A stretch of DNA of 64,000 nucleotides from Hymenopus coronatus. Lineage: Eukaryota; Arthropoda; Insecta; Mantodea; Hymenopodidae. The notes below the pieces were generated by a model that saw only the letters and a list, made by a program, of their open reading frames with translations, searched no databases and was not told where the DNA came from. The DNA lies in contig CM060900.1 of assembly GCA_030762935.1 (NCBI GenBank), positions 400,119,132 through 400,183,131 of the forward strand, written 5' to 3'. The position numbers were made by a program, and so were the translations under genes. How positions within the stretch are numbered: the stretch's first letter is position 1; every line of letters starts with the position of its first letter. This document shows, one piece after another, positions 12,021-24,560 of the stretch.

Positions 12021-12879
12021 TTAGTTCCTCTTCATTTTAAAAAGTCTGCATTTCTTTAATCAGTTTTGCTTGGTTTGAGCGAGTAGTTGATGCAGGTTTT
12101 GAAACCATTGTTTAGCACATTCTTTTTTTACGAACGTTGTTTTGTCAGATGCACCACATCATCGACTAGCCTGTTTTGTTCTTTTGTGTATTTTGAGTGT
12201 TACAATTTTGTTCACAGTGTAATATTTAAGTTTTCTTTATGAGCTTTGGAATTTTGTGTTTCATTGTGTGATGTAATTTTTCATGCAAGTTTATTTCCAT
12301 GTTGCTCCAAATGTCAAAATCTAATCTTTTTGTAAGTTTCATATGTAAGCTGTACCATTCTAATTCAATCTTATGGAAGTTCACATAATGTTAGGCTTTT
12401 CTACTTCCATTACTTTTTTCTCTGCCACTTTTTGATGTGTGGTGTTGTTCTGTTTAACAGCCTTCCTAATGAATTTTGGGGTTAGCTTTTGTTGGAAGCA
12501 CACGTTGAGAAATTTGATGTCCGCGAAAATGTGTCTTCTTTTCTTTTGTGAACTGCTGTACTATTTGATATCTTTCTTGGATTTAAATTGATTTACATTG
12601 AAACTGCAAATATTTCTTACCTCTTCTGTTGCCATTTTGTTGTAGATGTTGGCTTCTCTTCAAATTGTTTGTTATACAAAAATTATCACAAAATATGTAT
12701 ATGACTGATTGGAATTAATGAAAATCTGATCACCATAGTTGTGTTAAGTTTTGTTGTTTTAGTTGAAAGGGTTATTGTTGGTTTTAAATTATTGTACTTA
12801 CAAGGTTAATGAAATTCTTTTGTTTTTAATTTTTTGTGAAATGTTAAAATCTCTGCAGATAATGAGTGTTTACTTAATG

Positions 12880-13265
12880 TTTAAGTTTATTAAGGGATTT
12901 TTCTAAGTTGTTTAGGAATTCACTGAAATTACCACTAGGGGATCTATATATGTAGACCACTATGTGTTAAAATCAGGGAATTTCAGCTATAACTTCTATA
13001 TCTTTTTCTTTTGGCATGCTGATGTGTTCACTTGTTATACGATCTCTTATAAATGTGCAACCCCCTATGCTTATATATGTTCTGCAATAATGTACCACTA
13101 GAGAAAAATTAGGAAGCTTAGTATTTGAAATGAGATTCTCTTTCATCCAATGCTCTGAAAAACATAAAACATGTACATCTAACCTTTCCTGAAAAATGGT
13201 GTCAAGTTCATAAATTTTGTTAGAGGGAGACTGAACATTATGGTGGAGTATTCTTAATTCTGAAG
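12880..13265 (-). pseudogene. LINE endonuclease-like domain
   Basis: The minus strand opens with 'LRILHHNVQS' then 'NKIYELDTIF', 'LCFSEHWM' and later 'YIYRSPSGNFSEFLNNLE'. These are the typical start, the 'TE.W' region and the 'YRPP' region of exonuclease-endonuclease-phosphatase domains in CR1-type LINEs. Stops interrupt it. It sits downstream of the SGNH-like ORF1 in the element's own direction, as expected for ORF2. Confidence 0.6.
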
Positions 13266-13507
13266 GCTAAGGCTTGTTTGACATATTTGGTTTACCACTT
13301 ACTTGAATTTCACTCAGTCCTGATAGTCAGTTCTGTGGCTGTGCACTTGGAGTTTCTCTGCTGTATCCACATTTGCTGCTAACGGTAATTGGGCATCTTG
13401 GTCTTGGTTTGTCTGGTTTTCCATCTGAAGTTTTCTGTCAACAAAAGTTATTTTAGGTTCACTTATAAATGCTCTAATAGTTTTCTTTAACTGTGTAATT
13501 TTTTTCA

Positions 13508-13725
13508 TGATAGTGGTTAATGCCTGCTTTTACTAATATGGCACTACAGATGTTGATGCTGTTGATACATACAATGAAGATAAAATACTAGTGGAATGTG
13601 ATGGCAGGGGAAACCAGAGAACCTGGTCCACAACAAATCCTATGCAGTCTCCTGGGATCAAACCCGGACCGCTTCTGGTGAGAGGCAAGTGGTCTAACCA
13701 CTCAGCCATAGTGCAGCCAGTTGTA
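13508..13725 (-). mobile_element. tRNA-derived SINE, family A
   Basis: The left edge is 'tagtggttaatgcctgcttttactaa', close to the left edges at 25.15 and 26.36 kb. Next come the 'gtggaatgtgatggcagggg' block, 'gggatcaaacccggaccgc' (B box on the minus strand) and 'ggtctaaccactcagcca' (A box). It lies inside the minus-strand LINE between its ORF1 and endonuclease parts, so it inserted after the LINE. Confidence 0.88.
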
Positions 13726-13749
13726 TAGTTAATGTACATTTTACCTGTA

Positions 13750-14185
13750 GTGTTGAGATGTAGGCCGTGTCTTGTGTGAAGTTCCCTGGGAACACATTGG
13801 AAAAATGAGTAGTTTACTTACATCTATCAGTGTTGTGTTTGGCAATCATGCACAGAGATGCTTCAGATGGGAATTTGTTCTCACAACTTCTCTGTTTACA
13901 CATGAATTTGGCTCTAAGTCATAGCGATGTGCAATATTTATGATTACTGGTTTGTTCTTGAGTAACGTGTCCATTCTTTGCATCATATCTCCTGCTCTAT
14001 TTTCATACACATCATTAGCAACACTTATAATTATTTTTATGTCACTGTGCAGATTTAAAATATCATTAACCCCATATCCGAACTTAGTGCCATTTCTCAC
14101 ATAGCCTGTTACTTGGTTCTCTTTGATGTGTTTGTGCAACTTTGGGGCTATGCCTCATTTATGGCTATTTCCATGAATTACTGTT
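13750..14185 (-). pseudogene. SGNH-esterase-like ORF1 domain of a LINE
   Basis: Minus-strand translation shows block I as 'VIHGNSH' (codons at 14161-14172 give GNSH where GDSH is usual). 'IIISVANDVYENRAGDMM' and 'KPVIINIAHRYDLEPNSCVN' lie in the middle. 'ELHTRHGLHLN' near 13760-13790 fits block V with its catalytic His, one frameshift away. SGNH hydrolases act as esterases; in LINE ORF1 the role is debated. A TGA follows block I. The combination of a GDSH-like box and an HGLHLN box at the right spacing is what supports the call. Confidence 0.6.
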
Positions 14186-16450
14186 TACTTCCTGTGTAGT
14201 GTTTTCTTATTTTTACCTGTATACTATTTTCAACATAGTGTAGATCTTGTTCTGCTGTTGCCTCTTTGCTTAGCACAGAAAATGAGTTATGTGCTTCTAA
14301 CATGTATGCATTGATTTTCGTGACTTAAGCTGAATTCTTTGCCCTGTACCATTTGTCTTCTTCCTTATTTTCATACTGTTCAATGTGACTTGTTAACATG
14401 CTGTATTTTGTTTTCAAATCTCATAGTAGATTATATGCACCTCAAAGCTTTTTGTTCATTATCTCAATTATTTTCTGAAGAGTTGGTATTGTCTGCTGAT
14501 CGTTTTCTCAGGCATGCACAGCTGCCTGGCTTGGGGATGTCACTGCATTTTTCATGCATCTTCTTTTCAGCACATGTTCTGTATTCTTCATTTCTTGAGG
14601 AAGCATATTCACTTCTGGTATTATTGATCTGGTTCTAACTAACTTTTGTGTAACTAGTTACCCTTGTAGCACATGTTTTTAGTATTTACAATGTTATATG
14701 AAGGAACTCCTCCATTGTCAAGTATTTTGTTTAAAACTAAATTTGTTTTTGAAATTGAACCTGTGTAATATAAGTTTTAAAGGTTTAATATTAAGATAGT
14801 AAGCAATCATTTTCTTTGAATGTTTCCCAACACTGTCAAATTTCTATATAGAAAACTATAATGTTGTATAATATTACCTGCATTTTTGTAGTATGTGTCA
14901 AGCATACTTTATCTTCATCAGTAAATGGAGACAAAGAAATTATCAGACTACATCAATTCCTTTAAATTTATTGTTCTTTATTGGAAGCTATGCAAATTCT
15001 CCCAACACAGAATTGTATTCCAATCAGACTTTGGTCCCTTCAGTCCAATGGCAAACTCGTAATTGATTTTTTTGAAAATCATAAAAATTTATTTGAAATA
15101 TCAAATATTTGCTACCCTGTGTATTCTAGAAAACTTACAATACACACTGTGAGTTTTACTCAATTTTATCCAAAGTAATCCAGCAAAAGCAAGCCTTTTT
15201 TTTTTTTTTTTTTTTTCTCCCACAGCTTTTATGTGTTTTTAAGGTTTCAAATGGGTAGAACTCCTCCTTAAATCATTGAATATTTAATAACTATCCAAGC
15301 TAAAGTAAGTAGCCAGTGAATCAATTATGATGCATCCTGCAATCAATAGTACACATGGTTATTTGGCATTTGCATTCAGGATTAAGGAAAACTAGATTAC
15401 ATAATAATATGTAATGAATATTGTAGTCCAGGTTAGAGGGTATTTAGGATTTCAACAAATGGCCTAGCTAAGCATGTTTTCTATTGTATTTATCAGTATA
15501 ACATTTAAATATGGGTATGTGTGCATGCATACATACATATATTAATTTTGGCACACTTTGTTATTAAAAATACACTTTTCATGTGCCTGTTGAACATGTT
15601 GAGATACAATAATCACTTGAAGTTTAGAATAAGAATAATTTAAAGTATATGTGAATACTCATTTTGCAGATCATTTGACTATTTGAAAATTCTACTGCAA
15701 ATCTTTTATGCTAGAGGCCCACTTCAAAAACTGTCTTCTTTTCATCATCTCTTAAATTAAATATTAGTTTTTTTATTGCTCTATATATCTTTATAGCTAA
15801 ACAAGACATACAAAAGGCAGAAAAAGTATTTCTCAGAAAATATTAAGATGTAAAAGACAGTTTCTAAAATGGGCATTGTCGTTTTTTAATGTAATGCATG
15901 ACAGGATTTTTTTTTTTTTATGTTATGCATAGAGTTTGAAACTTTTTCTAGAATATTTGTTTCATGCTAGTCATTTTCATATTGGAAGGGTGACTCAAAT
16001 TATATCTTGGTTCTTACAAGGAAAGTGTCACTACTCTTAATTATAAGTTATTTTGAAATGTTGCTAACAGAATTTGTACCTAATAAGAATATTCAGCACA
16101 AGCTTTTCATTTGTTAGGATTAAAAATAGCATTGCAATATTGTGGTGCATATGTAACAACTAAACATCCTTACATCCAAGACAGAAGGAGAATTGGACGC
16201 TGAAATATTACTGTATTAGTGTAGTAAATCATGACATGCTTTTTTTATGATGAATAATCTAGGCTGATAACTTGGTTTTATAGAACTTTCTGGTTTCAAA
16301 TGTTAGTTAACATTTTGTGATTCTTCTTTAGAATGAAGATTTTTTATTACTTTTCTATAGGATGTAGATTTTTGCAATGAAATTTCAAGTTTTAAAATCA
16401 GATAGCTTTAGTGTATGCATGTGTATGTGCATACCCTGAAGGTTTTTTTT

Positions 16451-16473
16451 TCTTTCTTTCTTTCTTTCTTTCA
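16451..16473. repeat. (CTTT)n microsatellite
   Basis: Five to six CTTT units within a longer pyrimidine run. Confidence 0.85.
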
Positions 16474-16807
16474 TTCATTTTTTTTATCTGCCAAAAGCAG
16501 AAAGTTGTATCTTCCAGTTTCTCCACATCAATGGATTTTTTCATCTAATGCACCCTTCCAAGTTTAATATTTATTATAAGCCTCAGTAATTTAAAAACCA
16601 AACTTGAAATTTGTATGCATGCTGCTGTTTCTGCTTCCGCCAAAACTTTTTCCCCTTGGAAAGGAAGCTAGTACATCTGGCAGTATACTCTTATCTTCTT
16701 GCCATCTGTGCAGCATAATAAAAACTGTTATAGAAGATCACATTATTTGATTACTTTTGGAGTTTCTGGAGAAGGAATAAATAGTAATTGGCACATGTTA
16801 TATAAAA

Positions 16808-16828
16808 GTCCAACCAGCTCCAGCTGGT
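16808..16828. repeat. Short palindrome
   Basis: 'caaccagct' and 'agctggttg' are perfect 9-bp arms separated by two bases. No flanking element explains it and chance is likely. Confidence 0.4.
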
Positions 16829-17639
16829 TGTAGAATCAGTATGCTGTATACCTCACTCTAGAGTATCACCTTCACTTCGCAAATAATAATAGTGTCCACA
16901 ACATATAGCAGGACTTGTGGAAATACATTAAGAATTCTAGTCTTGTTAGCTAACAATATATTTTCCACAATGGTAGAGTATAACTTTTAGCATGAAACTA
17001 AAGCTGTACAGGACTAAGATAGTCATCTAATTTCACAATCAGGCATTTTGTCAGGTGTAGAGCGATATTTGTGTTAATTTATTTAGAAGGCTTTTAGCAG
17101 TGAAGCCCAAATTGATATCTTCAGAACTAGAAGCCACATTTGAGACACAATTGCTTCACATACTCTGTTGAAATGGAGGACATGTTTCAAACGCTTCACT
17201 TCCAACTTTTGCTGTAGGTCAATTAGCAATACTGGTGTCATCTTCATTCTGGTCTGATAAATGACATGATGAATCTGGTGTGAATGTATGGAGGCAGAAT
17301 TTTGAAGTTCGTAACCCACATTAAATCCTGAAACTAACTCAAGATTCTCCTTCAGCAAAATCAAAACATCTACGATTTGTCAACAGTGTTTATGTTGTCG
17401 ACAACTGAAGATGAAAGCAAAGGCTTTTGAAATATAACCTGTACTGGGCAGCACAAATAAGATGTTCCTTGTAGTTTTATACTTTCCGCATACATAAATG
17501 CAAAAAAAATTTGCATCACTGATTTTCAAAGGGGCATTGCAGATCCAAAGTGAATAAGTGGTGTATCTTTCTACATGTGTTTACTTCAAGATCTCAGGCT
17601 GATAAGTATCATGTGGTCACCTGCTTGCAATTCGAACCA

Positions 17640-18640
17640 GGTCATTCAGATAACAGGAGACAAGTTCACTGACAATGAATACACAGATATCATTATTATT
17701 TATGGAAGATGCACTGAAATGCAGCTGAGTCTTGAACTATGTATTCTGAACTATTTTGGTGTGACATGCGCTCTGTGTGTTCATCATTCCATGCAAAAAA
17801 ATGCAAATAAATAAAAGCTGATTCCAGATATTTATTTATTGTTTCCTAACTTAATTTTTCTCATGATAATTAGGACAAAGAAGAGCTGCAACTGACCTGG
17901 GAGTTCAAGGACTTCAACACAATGGATTTTGAAGGAATGAAAATAGCTTCCCTAAACCTGTAGTTACACCAACAGCTTTATAAGAATGATTTCCAGAATC
18001 GTGTACTGGTTTGCATAAAACTCCTAAACAAAATAAATGAAAATCCGGATTTCACCAGGAAGGTTATATGGGGAGATGAATGTTAGTTCATCGGTGACTC
18101 CAATGGAAACAAACATAATCTCCATTATTGGGCCTCCAAGAATCCTCACTGTTTACAACACTGTCTCATTGGAGTATTAATTTGTGGTATGGAATTTTGA
18201 GAGACAGCATCAATTGCTCAATTTATTTGGCTCCTAGGCATATTGGGCATTTTATTTACAATTCTTTCAGAATGGACTGAATTTTGAGACCCTTCTAGAA
18301 GATGTACAACTTTACTTAGCTCTAAATTGCTAGGTTTTAGCACAATAATACACCATCCCATTATTACAGAGGAGTTAAAATGTCAAAAATATGTACCTAA
18401 GACAATGGATAGGTCATGATTTTTGTATTTAGTGGCCAGGATAATCTTACCATGGGTTTGTTTCTAATGGGGATATATCAAAGGCAGGGCTTATGACACA
18501 AAACCAGAAAATCCAGAAAATCCAGAAATGATAAAGAATAGATGTATCCATCTGATACTGAGAGGCACATACATCAATGCATCCATCAAGATATACATTT
18601 ATTTGCAACTGGTTTTTATGAGTAATGCACCAATAGAATA
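17640..18640 (+). mobile_element. Tc1/mariner-superfamily relic of the DUF4817 type
   Basis: The plus strand has 'FTDNEYTDIIIIYG' (about 17668-17710), matching the N-terminal DUF4817 helix-turn-helix region of these insect transposases. Downstream, 'NDFQNRVLVC', 'KVIWGDEC' (first catalytic Asp, about 18063-18090) and 'HNLHYWASKNPH' follow the usual core. A decayed 'RWIGRGGP...WPARSPDLTP' region can be followed near 18405-18470. Stops and frameshifts are many. No terminal repeats were identified, so the limits are approximate. A relative lies near 62 kb on the other strand. Confidence 0.7.
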
Positions 18641-18914
18641 TAATTTAGTTCTAATGTTGCATTAAAGAAACAGAAATATATGAAAAATAGCATTTTGTTT
18701 GACCATCTTATTTTTGTGGCACTAATAATTGTTGTGCTGATTGCAGATTAACTGTAATGTAATTATGCGACTTAATGCATGTGCTCAGATTTTGCCCAGC
18801 AGCAATCCTGATTTCTTGCTTATTAGTGACTTGGTTATTAAATAACCAATACAACTTGTGCATATGCAAACATACACATTTAAATCAAACACCAGATCCT
18901 AGGCCATGAAACCT

Positions 18915-19020
18915 ACTTGATTAAAAAAAAAACGTTCTCGGCCCAGCTGGAAATTGAATCTGAGTCCTCTCACACAGCTGGCAGGTGCTCTGGTGACTAA
19001 GCTATGGGACCAGTCATAAT
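18915..19020 (-). mobile_element. tRNA-derived SINE remnant
   Basis: On the minus strand 'CATAGCTTAGTCACCAGAGC' resembles an A box and 'CAGATTCAATTTCCAGC' a B box, followed by 'TGGGC' and a T10 run. It resembles the head at 44.6 kb in layout but not closely in bases. Confidence 0.5.
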
Positions 19021-21144
19021 AGTTTGTGTTTATTTTCAAGCTTTCATTAGTAAGGTCTCCTTTCTGTTGATACAGAGTCTCCTTTAAATTCTGCTTAGGC
19101 AAACATTTAGGCATCCATGCTAGCTGGGATAAATTATTTCAATGAACAGCTTGTATGAATCACCTGGTATAACAGTATAGTAGATGAAGCAAGTGTGCTC
19201 CAGTTTTATCCCTAATGCTCAAGTAATTAACTCTGCATTGGTTAACTTTTCCATCAGGAGCTTGGTTTTTAAATAACTGACCATATATTAAGTTCTTAAT
19301 CTTTGAATTATCAGTATTGTAGGGGAGACACTCAATTTGAGCTATGTACTTCTGAATATTATCAGTATTAAAACTTTATTGTGAAGTATTATTTTAATGG
19401 ATGTGATCAGTTTTTGCATTTGTACAAACAGTAGCATTCACTTTGGCATTTTTATAACACTTTGTGTGTAGTTTTATTTAGGTGCAACTTTAATGTGAAA
19501 GTGATGATACAATAATTTGTTCTGTGCTTGTAATATTTGTATATATTTATTATTTAATTTTATACTCCTAATCATCTCCTCCTGTCAGAGAAACTGCATT
19601 TACAGTCATCATTATTCCGGTGTGTAATGTTAAATTAGCACAAGTTGTTTAAGTGTACACATGAAATTCAACAATAATAATTACTGTAAAATTAAAAGAA
19701 ATACTAGTCAAGCTCATTTATGGGGAGATTTTGTTAAAAACAAAATGTTAGCAATAGCTTTAATGTGGAAATTTCTATAACTACTGATTTTTAATAAATG
19801 TGATTGTAATTCTTGCAAAATAAATTATTTGTTCTAATAATACCATTGTGTGTTATAAAACATATAGATCCCCATTTTGCATTTATCTTAAACCAAATGC
19901 CCTGTAAACTCATTCTTCAGTGGTTTGGAACCATATTGATATTTCTACAATACAAACATTACTAACCTATTAAGCTAAATAGTACCAAGGAAACTAAATA
20001 ATACCTAGGAAACTCAGCTATTCAAATTATTAATTTGTTTTCCATATGTTGCTCTTTTGACAGCAGAATTAATTTTTCTGCATTAGAAATGTATGAATGT
20101 TATTAACAGTCTTTAATGATTTAATGATTCACATTTCCTATTTCTCTGTCAAAATAGAAGTGATCTTTTGGAGAACCTCTGACAGAATATTGAAATGTAT
20201 AAATTCTAGCTGTGTCTGTTCTGCTTGATAATTTCTAAGTGTTGCAGATATGTAGAAACGTTAAAATTTTAAATTTTTATACCATACTCTGACTTAGTTT
20301 CACCTAGGTGCAAAGTGTAGCCACTGTTACCTGCTGGAGCAATTCTGATACAAGTCAGGATAAGGAAAGCTAAGGGCATCTATACCTCTTGCAACCATAT
20401 ATAAAATATAATAATAATGTTAGCTGAGAATGCAATTGCTCTTTTTTAAAAATTATATGAGCTATACTTTCCAATATGTGATACAGGATTTTAGTCAAAT
20501 TCAACAATTCTGTAGAGCTCCAAGAACATGTTAAGGCAAACAGGTTCTGGTAATGTAGTGGAGAGTTCTAGTTTTATAGCCACATTACTGAGCTGCAAAC
20601 CAGAGATTTAATCACTGCTGGCAGACATCAGCCGTGAGATCAAAAGCAAAGATGTATAACCATTCAGGTATTTATATCTGGCCATGTTAATAAAACTGTT
20701 GCTAAATGTCTTTCCTAAAGCATCAAAGAGGGAAATAAAACCATGTAGGAAACAGACACGGCTCGTCCTATGTGTTCATGGGTTCAATGAACCCCTTATA
20801 AAATTAAAATTCAAAGTAAACTTCTTCCCTTATAAGTCAGTAATAATATGTAAATATTACAATATAATTTTCTCATTCCCTTTTAAATGAGAAGAAATCT
20901 TGTTAGATATTTACATGGCACGACAATGGAATACCTAGTTTCGTGATGTGTTCAAATGCCTCATAGAACCCAAGTAAGCATGAGTTTGAGGGTGAGGGGA
21001 ACTGAGATGGAAGGAGAAGGGAGCAAGAAATGTTTTTAGAAGTCGCTAAAATTTGTCTTGGCGACAACCTAAAATCCAAGCGATGACTTGCGAAGTTATG
21101 TAAGTATCTTTTCCCTCTCACCTTCCTTTTGCGAGCTTTCGTTA
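19021..21144. other. Unrecognised AT-rich intergenic DNA
   Basis: No protein family, RNA gene or named repeat was found on either strand. Confidence 0.5.
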
Positions 21145-21198
21145 TCTGTCAACGCATATGAATTCAAAGCTTCTGTCAACGCATATGAATTCAAAGCT
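21145..21198. repeat. 27-bp tandem duplication, two copies
   Basis: 'tctgtcaacgcatatgaatt' plus seven more bases is repeated exactly from 21172. Each copy holds 'catatg' and 'gaattc'. It lies just left of the first hAT element. Confidence 0.95.
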
Positions 21199-21760
21199 TC
21201 ATTATTGACTTTATGCACAGTTTTCAGGCAAAGAAAATTATTTAAAAGGTGTGCTAAATTTAAAGTGTGTGTGAGTGTGTGGTGTTGAATACTGCATTGA
21301 CTTTACAAAAGTAGCTAGGAAAATGAACATTTTAAAATGTCATTAGAAACTGATTTTTCTAACTTCAACTAAAAGACAAGTGTAAAATAAAACAGGCAGA
21401 CCAAGCCTCATCTTTCTCTAATTCAAAAGCAAACTGTTAACGGCAAGGAATACTCACGCTCGTTAGAAGCCGAAATATACGAAAGAAATGCTGGCTTGCA
21501 TGGGCGTAATATTACAAATAGATTGTGTTGTTTTAACCGCTTAAATGTTGCTAAAAGAAAAGAATGTAGCTGGACAAAACCTAGAATAGCGGATTTAGGA
21601 CACTTGTCTCAGAAAATTAAGAGACATGTTGGATCACAATTACATGTTAATTTTTGGATTGATCTCTGAGTATTGGGCAGACGACATAAGGGAACAACTC
21701 AGCACTGCTTTTCGTAGGAGCATAGAATAGCACAATGAGCAAGTAAGAAAAACTAGATGT

Positions 21761-22393
21761 GTGCTGCCAAAAATTGACTGCATAAAATTTTGCAGAGTGT
21801 TCGAGGTGGTTCTGAGAGCCCATTATGAAATGACGAATTTTAACAACCCTGGAGTATTTAGAGGGCTAATTAATTTCGCGTCAGCTCTGGATAATGTTGA
21901 ACATTTTAAAATAGCCTCCGCCTTTGTGGGGCCATTGAAGGCAATTCAAAATGAATTGTTGGACAGCATGCTATCTGTGAGTTGCGATGATATTCTCTCT
22001 GAGATTTCTAATGCAGATTTTGTATCAATTACAGCTGATGAGACGACGGACGTTTCATCTAAGTGTCAGCTCGTAATTGCTATAAGATACGTTCTGCCGA
22101 GTGGAAACCCAGTGGAGCTATTTTGGACTTTCTTATATCCTTCCAGACATTACGCAACTTCGCTAGCATCACATATTATGAATGTCCTTAAAGAAGTTGT
22201 AGGGAATAATAGCAACAAATTAATTTCTGAAAGCTATGAGGGGGCCAGCGCTTTTAGTGGACGCCATTGTGATGTGCTGGCTCTCGTAAGGGACACTTAT
22301 CCTTATGCTTATTTTGTACACTGTTATGCTCACCAATTAAATTTAATAATGTCCCAAGCAGCGAGTCAGGATTTTCTTCACAAATATTGCTGA
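21761..22393 (+). pseudogene. hAT transposase core, 210 codons open
   Basis: The open stretch carries 'DCIKFCRVFEVVLRAH' at its start and 'FVSITADETTDVSSKCQL' near residues 85-105, which includes the first catalytic Asp. 'YEGASAFSGRH' follows where DGA(A/S) is usual, so the second Asp is Glu. 'YFVHCYAHQLNLIM' supplies the CxxH motif of hAT transposases. The frame ends at TGA while homologous protein continues in other frames to 23379. This is therefore the surviving middle of a broken gene. The start at 21761 is only the first Met; homologous sequence begins upstream. Confidence 0.85.
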
Positions 22394-23148
22394 CATACCA
22401 AGTTTCTTCACCATTCTCTGCAAAGAATTAAAATTCTTGACGAGATTGTTGGTAGACGACTTCCACGTGGTTCAACAAACAGATGAAACTCTAATTCTCG
22501 CACATTCTGCACAGTGCACAAAAACATAGATACAATTATTGGAGAAAATTGAGGATGCAAGCCTCCATACTTCCACAATTAACCAAGCGCAGGGACTTCG
22601 ACTGAAAATGCAGTTACCTTCTTTCAGTTTCTGGCTACACTTTTTGTTATAGAGCTATGCCACATGTTGAAATATTGTACAATGTGCTACAAATGCAAAC
22701 TGTAAATTCTTCTTCAATCAAGACTGCTGCTGCTGCTGCTTCATTCATCAATGAAATAAATATAAAAAGAGGTAGCGTTGACACAATATCTGAAAAAAAT
22801 GAAAACGCTCCAGGATTTGGCAAAGAAACCGTGTCCTGTTACTGATTCTCGTCAGTCTAGAACTATCGCGGCAACGGAAGTCTGCGATGGAATAGTTAAT
22901 CAAGCATTAGATAGATTTCAGTTTACTGGACATTTGAGAGCTGCAACGTTTGTTGGGATATGAACATTTTTGAAACTTAACAAAGTGTCTCCAGAGAAAC
23001 CTTGGACTATAAGAAAAACAGAACTTAGAACAATTTATGCCAAAGATGACTGCCGAAGTGTAAAGAGTGCAACTGATTTACTTGGGTTTATACTGGAAAA
23101 TAATTAAGTGAGGTTACCAAACTCCTCAAACTGATAATTACGATCACA

Positions 23149-23379
23149 ATGTCATCAGTTGAAGCGGAAAGATGGTTTTCTTCGTCAAAAAAGATAAAAG
23201 CCTTTCTAAAGAGTACGATGGATGAAGATGGACTGAATGCACTTGCAATACTGTCCATAGAAAAGGAGATAATCAACCAAATAGTGGATTTTAATGAGAA
23301 GGTAATAGACCGTTTTACTATCCAGGAACATGGATGGATTCTAAGTACAAACATTCCAACATCAGCACCACTTCAGTAG
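23149..23379 (+). pseudogene. hAT transposase C-terminal dimerisation domain
   Basis: 'MSSVEAERWFSSSKKIKAFL' followed by 'MDEDGLNALAILSIEK' and 'VDFNEKVIDRF' is the hATC dimerisation domain of ZMYM1-like elements. Its stop at 23377-23379 is about 110 bp from the element's right terminus, which fits the family. The domain is intact in itself but no longer in frame with the core at 21761-22393. Confidence 0.85.
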
Positions 23380-23488
23380 GCGGTACATATAATTTTGGAT
23401 AATGGTTATAAGGTACGATATTTATATAATTTTAATAGAGTCCTAGTCTATTTGAACCCCCAATGTCGTAACCCATGAGCCGCCACTG

Positions 23489-24560
23489 GTAGGAAAAGCC
23501 CATTAGTAAAATTAAATTACGTTGGTTGATTGGGAATGGGGTGGTCATTGACAAGGAGTTGTAGAATAGACAAGTTAAAATGATGAACATTATAAGAATT
23601 TTTTGTGATATCACCCTATGATCTTTATCTGATGTTAATGCAAGAATTAATGTTCCTAGGGATATCTCCAAAGAGTACATTGCTAAAGGAGGCAGAGGTG
23701 TTTTCTTGCGTGATGTTAAGGGCTTGAATATTTATATCTTTAATGAAAATTTTGCCATTAGCTTTGGCAAGAGCATTTTAAATGACCAGCATAATGGTGG
23801 TAGTGGGTCAAACTTTAAGATAAAACCTTGTAGAGACGATGTTGGTTTAACCTCAAAACTCTGAATTGGGAGAAATGAGGTAAAACTGAGGTAACTGCAT
23901 AAGAAAGATGGTGAGGTCGATATTCTTAAGTAAAAGGAGATTTTTATTAAAGAGGACTTGCAAGACACCCCCGTTAATTTAACTACATCACTTTAGTGAA
24001 TTCAAAACTAGATTTTAATCCAACATTGGATACAAAATCACTTATTTTACCAGCAGTGTTCTTGAACCAGATTTAGGATTACAAATGACTATTCATAACA
24101 TTTGAGGAATAATTGAGTAATGTTTTAGTGTCTGTTCTCTAAGGGTATCCTTGCTGAAGCATGGAAAGGTTAATAGTATTTAAAGAAACAGACAGCTAAC
24201 TAAAAAGAGAATTGAGAGTATTGTTAATGAAGGTAACATTAGTAGCACTGATAGAGGTGCCATGTTGCTTGAGAGTATGGACAGAAGCTTCAAGCATCAC
24301 GTAAGAAACTCAAGATAGTCATCACCAGTTGAAGAGTAGTGAAAGGTGATGGATGAATTTGGAGATAATGCATTTTACAGATTAAGAGGAATGATTTTGT
24401 ACTGCTCATTGATAGTTTGAACGGGAAGATCTTTAAAGAAATCTAGACTTGTGCTCATGTAATGAAGGCACTCATGTGAAAAAATGTTTGTTTAGTGCAA
24501 TGTCAAACATGTATGGATGTAGACTGTCTTCGTTTTCAGTTAGATGTATTTTTTTTTATA
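23489..24560. other. Unrecognised DNA between hAT and a dispersed repeat
   Basis: Weak, broken coding-like composition around 23690-23990 on both strands, but no family recognised. Confidence 0.4.

Larger units (their letters stand above)
12050..14640 (-). mobile_element. LINE 5' half with SGNH-type ORF1 and endonuclease
   Basis: Reading the minus strand from 14640 leftward gives a Cys-containing N-terminal piece (14340-14640) and an SGNH-hydrolase-like domain (13750-14185). A family A SINE insertion follows, then a Lys/Glu-rich stretch (13314-13508) and an endonuclease-like domain (12880-13265). The order resembles CR1-like LINEs whose ORF1 carries an esterase. The RT that should follow is absent; a BEL/Pao fragment lies there instead. 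Stops and frameshifts are frequent. Clade and outer limits are inferred. Confidence 0.6.
14641..17600. other. Unrecognised AT-rich intergenic DNA
   Basis: Apart from a T tract at about 15197-15217 and a CTTT tract at about 16451-16473, I see no supported feature. One minus-strand frame of 93 codons (17083-17364) has no family I recognise. Confidence 0.5.
21370..23488 (+). mobile_element. hAT transposon, ZMYM1-like type, 3' end intact
   Basis: Plus-strand coding pieces run from a TTF-like zinc-finger region (about 21400-21700) through the DDE core to a C-terminal dimerisation domain ending at 23379. The right terminus is the inverted-repeat form of 'CAGTGGCGGCTCATGGG', ending at 23488. That is the typical end of this hAT group. 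I could not find the matching left terminus between 20.4 and 21.4 kb. Frames shift after residue 210 of the core and again before the C-terminus. Confidence 0.85.
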
